A stretch of DNA of 6,139 nucleotides, taken from assembly GCA_902494035.1 (NCBI GenBank), contig CABURV010000088.1, positions 1 through 6,139 of the forward strand, written 5' to 3'. The stretch is from an uncultured Collinsella sp. GTDB lineage: Bacteria; Actinomycetota; Coriobacteriia; Coriobacteriales; Coriobacteriaceae. Each line of letters begins with the position of its first letter. Position 1 is the stretch's first letter. The notes below the pieces were generated by a model. That model searched no databases, had not been told where the DNA came from, and worked only from the letters and a program-made list of their open reading frames with translations. The translations under genes were made by a program, and so were the position numbers. Below, piece after piece: positions 5,052 to 6,139 of this stretch.

Positions 5052-6053
5052 CTACTTCGCGGCGCCGGGGATGCCGTGGGAGGTTTTGGCGGTTTTGGCT
5101 CCGTTTATGATGGCAGTTTCCAAGGCCCTTACTGCGAGCATGCCCAGCAGGTCTAGGGGAACGGCGGCGCTTGCCTGGGCGCCCAGTTTGCCGCTGGCGA
5201 GGGTGTAGATGGTGTCGCCGTCGTTGGTGGTGTGTGTGGGGCGGATGGCGTGTGCGTAGGCGTCTGCGGCCATCTGGGAGACCTTGGTGGCTTGTGCCTT
5301 AGTGAGTTCCACGTTGGTGACGATGCAGCTGATGGTGGTGTTGGTGCGGTCGAGCGGCATCTGCATGGATTCGGCGGCGGCAAAGGCTGCGAGTTCCATG
5401 TCGACAATCTGGTCGCTATCGGCTGCGGCGCGCATGCCGGCCACCCACTCGCCGGTGAAGGGGTCGACGACGTTTCCGCAGGCGTTGACCGAGACCACGG
5501 CACCCACCTTGATGGGGCCGAGCGCCACGGCGGCAGCGCCAAGGCCGGCCTTCATGCAGGTAGCGGGGCCCATGAGCTTACCCACGGTAGCGCCCGTGCC
5601 GGCACCCACGTTGCCCTGTTCGAGCTTGGTGGGGGTGTTGTCGAGCGCTTCGCGCACGGCGGCGATGCCGGCTTCAATGTCGGGGCGAACGGTGGGGTTA
5701 CCAAAGGCGAGGTCGAAGATACAGCTGGAGCACACGATAGGCACCTGCGTGGGGCCGACGGGAAGGCCGATGCCGCGGCTCTCAAGCTCGCGAGCGACGC
5801 CGCTTGCAGCCTCGAGGCCAAAGGCCGATCCACCCGAAAGGCAGACAGCGTGGACCTTGTCGACGGTGTTCTCGGGACGCAGCAGGTCGGTTTCGCGCGA
5901 TGCCGGGGCACCGCCGCGAACGTCAACGCCGCCAGTGGCGCCCTCGGGTGCCACGATTACGGTGCAACCGGTGCCGGCCTCCTCGTCCGTATAGTTGCCA
6001 TAGCAAAAGCCATCGACATCGCAGACGTCAATGGCCTCGAGCAGTGTATCCAT
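5052..6053 (-). CDS. P1-family self-processing peptidase/amidase (DmpA/NylC-like)
   Basis: The family comprises N-terminal-nucleophile hydrolases made as one chain that cuts itself before a Thr or Ser, which then becomes the nucleophile. Known members are aminopeptidases (DmpA), beta-aminopeptidases or nylon-oligomer hydrolases (NylC). The 333-residue product shows GTGCTVIVAPEGATGGVDVRG (27-47), the ASRETDLL motif (51-58), CLSGGSAFGLEAASGV (71-86), NVGAGTGATVGKLMG (148-162), the small-residue-rich GAVVSVNACGNVVDP (184-198), and DRTNTTISCIVTN (235-247). By comparison with NylC, self-cleavage is predicted between Asn238 and Thr239. No signal peptide is evident, so a cytosolic enzyme is likely. 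The start at 6053 is supported by AGGAG (6060-6064) six bases upstream and by the family N-terminus. The natural substrate cannot be read from the sequence. It is a single gene, not linked in transcription to the glf operon. Confidence 0.92.
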   Translation of the reverse strand: MDTLLEAIDVCDVDGFCYGNYTDEEAGTGCTVIVAPEGATGGVDVRGGAPASRETDLLRPENTVDKVHAVCLSGGSAFGLEAASGVARELESRGIGLPVGPTQVPIVCSSCIFDLAFGNPTVRPDIEAGIAAVREALDNTPTKLEQGNVGAGTGATVGKLMGPATCMKAGLGAAAVALGPIKVGAVVSVNACGNVVDPFTGEWVAGMRAAADSDQIVDMELAAFAAAESMQMPLDRTNTTISCIVTNVELTKAQATKVSQMAADAYAHAIRPTHTTNDGDTIYTLASGKLGAQASAAVPLDLLGMLAVRALETAIINGAKTAKTSHGIPGAAK

Positions 6054-6101
6054 GTTTAACTCCTATCGGTTTTCCGCCGCGCCTTGTGCCCGGTCGGGAT
6101 C

Positions 6102-6123
6102 CGTACGGTACGCCAAAATTGTA
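6102..6123 (-). promoter_or_regulatory. Possible peptidase promoter -10 and adjacent palindrome
   Basis: The minus strand carries TACAAT at 6118-6123, a one-mismatch -10 box that would start transcription near 6111, about 58 nt before the peptidase ATG. A short palindrome CGTAC-G-GTACG (6102-6112) overlaps that start and could be an operator. The matching -35 box would lie beyond the window edge, so the call is weak. Confidence 0.3.
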
Positions 6124-6139
6124 GGCGCTGGGGGACACC

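Noticed and set aside
5232..6059. 275-codon plus-strand open frame across the peptidase gene
   Set aside because: It is antisense to the peptidase; its Gly/Ala/His-rich composition follows from the opposite strand's codon use.

Overview
The window is about 60% GC and carries five protein-coding genes. Their sequence style, the acetate kinase/phosphotransacetylase pair and the glf-glycosyltransferase pair suggest a gut anaerobe of the class Coriobacteriia, possibly Collinsella. That assignment is inference from recognised sequence style; there is no rRNA or other marker here to prove it.

Layout. Positions 2-889 (+) hold the last three quarters of acetate kinase (ackA), cut by the window edge and followed by a clear intrinsic terminator. 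Positions 890-1241 are intergenic and contain a 131-bp nested palindrome. Positions 1242-2222 (-) hold phosphotransacetylase (pta), which faces ackA tail to tail. Positions 2223-2453 are a divergent control region with back-to-back perfect -10 boxes and two further palindromes. Positions 2454-3656 (+) hold UDP-galactopyranose mutase (glf). It overlaps a family 2 glycosyltransferase at 3649-4680 (+) by 8 nt, forming a two-gene surface-glycan operon. Positions 4681-5051 have no intact gene. They hold two related hairpin-within-hairpin elements in opposite orientation, and between them a short minus-strand fragment resembling the 3' end of the glycosyltransferase gene. Positions 5052-6053 (-) hold a P1-family (DmpA/NylC-like) self-processing peptidase. 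The last 86 bases are its leader and possible promoter.

Function. AckA and Pta interconvert acetyl-CoA, acetyl phosphate and acetate with ATP formation, so the left third is the acetate branch of fermentation. Glf makes UDP-galactofuranose, and the adjoining glycosyltransferase probably works on the same surface polysaccharide. The peptidase has no obvious functional link to either module.

The most unusual part is 4713-5039. Two 110-125 bp elements share a nearly identical 54-55 nt core whose inner stem differs by two compensatory base-pair changes. Their long outer arms differ from each other, yet each pair is perfectly self-complementary. A third palindrome of the same size and architecture, but unrelated sequence, lies between ackA and pta. 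I do not recognise any of these as a named family.
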